NCBI RefSeq assembly: GCF_036785885.1
Contig: NC_092322.1
Location: 15,460,466-15,524,465 of the forward strand
Length of the DNA: 64,000 bases
Reading direction: 5' to 3'
Origin: Coffea arabica
Lineage: Eukaryota; Streptophyta; Magnoliopsida; Gentianales; Rubiaceae
Shown here: positions 60,239 to 64,000 of the stretch, one piece after another
Layout of the letters: every line of letters starts with the position of its first letter
Position numbering within the stretch: position 1 is the stretch's first letter
The notes under the pieces: generated by a model
Seen by the model: the letters and a program-made list of their open reading frames with translations, nothing else
What the model was told of the DNA's origin: nothing
Databases searched by the model: none
Position numbers and translations under genes: made by a program

Positions 60239-62910
60239 TATATTTTTCTACGTTGATGCATTAATTCGATCAGCCGTTTAGGCCAGACAAAAATTCTATA
60301 TAGTTTAACTGCACATATGGTCTGAGATGAGCTTTGCCACTTTCACTTCCTCTTGTGTTTTTTAAAAAAAATATATATATTTTTGTGTTTTGTTGCTCTT
60401 AATTTACAAAACTAGATGTTAAGTTAAAAGAGTCTAATTAGTGGACTATAGACAAGTCCATCTCAACATTGGATGGTGCTGTTAAACCAAACCCTGTGTC
60501 CCTGCGCCTGATTCAAGATGGTGCTAGTCTCAAAAGACTTTTTTTCTATTTAAATGTATTGTATTGTATTGTCTTTTCTTTTCTTTTTTGAAGAAATACT
60601 TTAATATACTTTTACTTCCTTTGTAGTTTCTTTGTCTACTAGTATATATGGAAAAACTTCTCAATGTATTGTTCTTGTTTCAGCTGCTGTCATACTCTCC
60701 CAATGCAAATTTTCCACACAAGAACTGTCCATTTCATTTGAACAAACAAATTATGTAGACTGCATGGTTTTTAATCCATAACATAATATTCAAATTACAT
60801 TCTTGATTCTAAATAAATGTTTTCGTTGGATCTTTAATTCTCATTTCCAAATGAGAGTCTTTGTACAAAAAAAAAAAACCTTAAAATTTTTTATGCATAG
60901 ATATGGATTTAATATGACTAGTTTAATTTTTTTTTTTTTTGACAGACAGAGCAATTGATGATTCGCACAATTGAAAATGGTTTTTAATATAAAAATTATA
61001 ATAGTGGTGGCTAAAGAAATCACAGCTATAACCATCACATTTCACTTGTGAGGCCATATTGCTAGGGTTTTGGTTACACTAACTGAAACCTATAGGGAAA
61101 TAAAATAAAAGATTAGTAATTTTTACTAGAAATTTTGTTGCAATTATATATAACCCATCTCCAAATGCTTTTCGACGTAGGAACTATCAAAAATGACTTT
61201 TATTATTGTATTAATAGACCATATATTATTCAGTCAGTTTGAATTTTCGTAGTTGTTAGCAATGAAATATATCTAATTGGTTATGTAGAGTTCTTACACT
61301 TGTTATTGGGTTGCCAATCAATTCTAGAACATTTACTTAAGAACAAATTATTTTGTGGAATCCAAACTAAAGATTCTACTGTTTTATTTCTCCAGATGAT
61401 CAGCGTGTAAGGCTTTGTATTTTTGTACTGATTACAGAAAACCTTTTAATGCATGCTGCAGTGTATCTTATCATCCACTAGACAGGTCAAGAAATCACTG
61501 AAAATTTTGCCACCCAAAATTGGATGCAATCCAAGGGTGCACAGATGGATGGACCAATTTGCGTGACGTTCACGTGTAGCTATATATCAGAAAGAACAAA
61601 AGACCACGAAGCTGCTGGACATTTCGCTGTTGTCGGTCCACATACACTGTTCATAAGGCAGCTCATTCTTTCAGCATAATAATGGATAGACGGTAATGCC
61701 ATGCGCCAGGTAACTAACGCTTGTGTCTCTGTGTTTTTCTTTCTTTGTTCGATGTAGTAATCATGTGTTTGCTGACTGTGTTTCAAACAAGAACTGTGAA
61801 ATTCCTTATCAAAACAAAAAAAAAAAAACAAGAACTATGAAATTAGGTTAGGTAGAACCAACAGGCACATGGCTAATACATGTGGATGTGTAGCCTTGCT
61901 TATGTGTCACATTACTCCTTTAAGATAGGTGATTTGATAATTTCTATTTTTCTTTGTGACAATTTCTGTTTATTAGTGTGTACTTCACATTTAATAGTCT
62001 GATGGAAGAGAGAAAGAAAGACAACCATAAAATGGATTTATTATTTTCTTCTGTTTGCTAGTTTTGAATGAGCATTCGAGCATATTAATAAGACTTTTAA
62101 ATCAACGTAAAATTGAATTAATCTTTTTTATGTATTCAGTGAATATCTTTCGTTTTACATTAGTAAGTGTAATTTTTATTCAAATGATAGATTTCTTTTG
62201 TATATGTAGCATGCATCCAATCTTACTTGTGTAAAAGAGTTTCTATGAAATAGAAAAGATTAAATTTATAAAATTTGATAAAAACAAATCATGAAAGATA
62301 TTTGACGCTGGCTAGGCACTAAGACCAACTTTTATACCAGGAAAAACCAACCCCAAATGGAAAGCTAAATCACAAACGGAGGCATTAGATTCAAGTCATC
62401 AAGATCTGCAAACATAGCTATAATTTTTTTTTTTTTTGGGGACATTCAAGACCTTTGAGCATTTCCATACTTGTGGTTTCACGTTGTTTATATTAAATTC
62501 AAAACTTGAGATCGAAATCCTAAAGATGTAAGAGCGAATCTTTTTGCTTTTTATATTCTGGACAAGTTGCAAATACGAGGCAAAAGATTTAGATCGAAAA
62601 AAAAAAAAGTATGGAGCAGAAGATTATGTAACGATTTGACATTAAAAAAAATGCAAGCATCTTCATACTGTGAGAATTCAGTAACTTTAGATTGAAAAAG
62701 AAAATTAGCAAAAGATTATGTAGTGATTTTATATATGGGATAATTTCATAAAGATAGCTCCCCTCGCGTTTTGAAAATTACACATCCCTCCCTTAGAATA
62801 TAGGTTTGGATTTCATCTTGATGATATACGACCAAAAAAGTACATGAATGTCCAAAATTTCCCTCATCTAAATTTCTTTAATATGAATAACCACTAAAAT
62901 TTTTTAAAAG
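60239..62910. other. Intergenic DNA with a MITE fragment
   Basis: At 62738 a terminus GGGATAATTTCATAAAG of the family nested at 21190 is present, with no partner end found. A TATTG repeat occurs at about 60561-60580. No gene is recognised. Confidence 0.45.
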
Positions 62911-62928
62911 TTGAGAATATACTTGTAT

Positions 62929-63341
62929 TTTTTGTCAAAGCCTTTCGTAAGACTTTTGTGACTTTACAAACCTAAACCTCAAGTAAACCTCAAAAGCCGG
63001 CAACTCTTGAGGTTCCTCAGGAGACTTATATACCCACCCAAATCCCCTCCCAGCCCCGATGTGGGATAACCACCTAAGGGGAGCAGCTGCTACTAAGATT
63101 TAAAGAGATCCCATTAACCCCGGTCCAAGCGATTTTTTTTTTGTCAAAGCCTTTCGTAAGACTTTTGTGACTTTACAAACCTAAACCCCGAGTAAACCTC
63201 AAAAGTCGGCAACTCTTGAGGTTCATCAGGAGACTTATAAACCCACCCAAATCCCCTCCCAACCCCGATGTGGGATAACCACCTAAGGGGGGCAGCTGCT
63301 ACTAAGACCTAAAGAAACCTCACTAACTCCGGTCCAGGCGA
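62929..63341 (-). mobile_element. SINE-like dimer with 18-bp target duplication
   Basis: Two direct copies of about 207-209 bp follow each other. Each ends, on the minus strand, in ctttgacaaaaaa. The pair is flanked by ttgagaatatacttgtat (62911-62928) and ttgagaatacacttgtat (63342-63359), one base different. An A-rich tail after each unit and a long target duplication around the pair suggest LINE-type insertion of a dimeric transcript. I could not identify convincing A and B boxes, so the SINE class is inferred from structure. Confidence 0.65.
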
Positions 63342-63359
63342 TTGAGAATACACTTGTAT

Positions 63360-64000
63360 ACTACCAAAATTATGATTTCTATTGTTTAACCAACGTTTTG
63401 ATATTTTTCATCCCCATGATTTTCCACATTCATCCAAATTTTCAAATTCTTACCACTTCTTCTTCTTTCGAGCAAACTCTTTGTCTTAGATGTCGAAATC
63501 CACTGTCATAATTCTTACCTTCAAAATCTTTACCTCTCTATAGGTTTCTTCACCATATTGCCTATCAAATCAGTAGTTATAAAACTCACAATCCTTACAT
63601 TTTCTCCACTCAAACGCCCAAGTCCTCATTTACCAAAATACTTCTAAGCTCTGCTCTCAATATTTGGTTTGGTCATCCTAAATCAACCCACATTTTTTTC
63701 TCTGAATTGACACAATTTTGTTGAGAATAAATTTGATGTCCATTAAGAGGAACTAGGCAAAACATCAACAAAGTGCAAACTTGGGGTAGTAATTTTAGTA
63801 CAATCTATCAAATTATACTTTTCGGTAATCTAATAGTTTTTTTGTGGTCAATGATATGAACAACTGAATTGTTGGCAGTGATAATTGCTTCCATCATCAT
63901 CAACAGCAGTAGCATATTTAAGTGATAGAAAAAATGAGACATGTACCTTGATTAGCATATTTAAGTGATAGAAGGTTATAATTTAATGGTCATGGTTAAA
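63360..64000. other. AT-rich DNA at the window edge
   Basis: No coding region, RNA gene or bounded element is recognised. The direct repeat tagcatatttaagtgataga near 63911 and 63955 is short and its origin is unclear. Confidence 0.45.

Overview
This is a nuclear window from a eudicot plant. It is AT-rich, its intergenic DNA is packed with small transposons and relics, and its genes have typical plant GT-AG introns. An asterid (lamiid-type) source is my inference. It rests mainly on a Solanaceae R1-type resistance-gene relic and on hAT-like elements rich in 'accggaccgg'. The species is not fixed by the sequence.

I can support six genes or gene-like loci with good coding evidence. In order they are: PEN-2, a gamma-secretase subunit (+, 3461-7241, two exons); a broken R1-type CC-NB-LRR resistance gene (+, 8452-12620) with stops, frameshifts, a lost P-loop and a 484-bp internal tandem duplication; a RING-H2 ubiquitin ligase with an acidic, EAR-motif-bearing N-terminal repeat region (+, 22578-23624); a membrane-anchored GH28 polygalacturonase-like protein (-, 27699-33096, five exons that join to a 487-codon frame); a RabC/Rab18-type small GTPase (+, 37859-41507, six exons); and a single-exon U-box/ARM ubiquitin ligase (-, 45004-46200). 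A seventh, small locus at 53184-53513 encodes a signal-anchored single-LysM protein interrupted by one in-frame TAG. The genes are unrelated and do not form a pathway or cluster.

The rest is mobile DNA with unusually readable insertion histories. Between the resistance relic and the RING gene (13.7-22.2 kb) there is a run of Tourist-like MITEs sharing TAA target sites. Two of these form a long inverted pair, and one of the pair was split by a Helitron. A second Helitron (19324-20849) carries possible replication-protein-A-like coding remnants. A Mutator-like MITE sits nested in another Mutator-like MITE just upstream of the RING promoter. Elsewhere there are hAT-like elements with 8-bp target duplications (1137-2178, 43157-44520, 54152-54614), SINEs with long target duplications (677-871, 29767-30025, and a dimer at 62929-63341), a solo LTR with a 5-bp target duplication (59895-60233), a near-perfect 76-bp-arm hairpin (2454-2622), and a large TIR element (55347-56905).

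The most surprising spot is 54883-55107. A 57-bp piece of the chloroplast psbA gene lies 3 bp from a fragment of an ornithine-cyclodeaminase/SARD4-like gene in the opposite orientation. I saw no tRNA or rRNA gene, no CRISPR array and no prokaryotic system.
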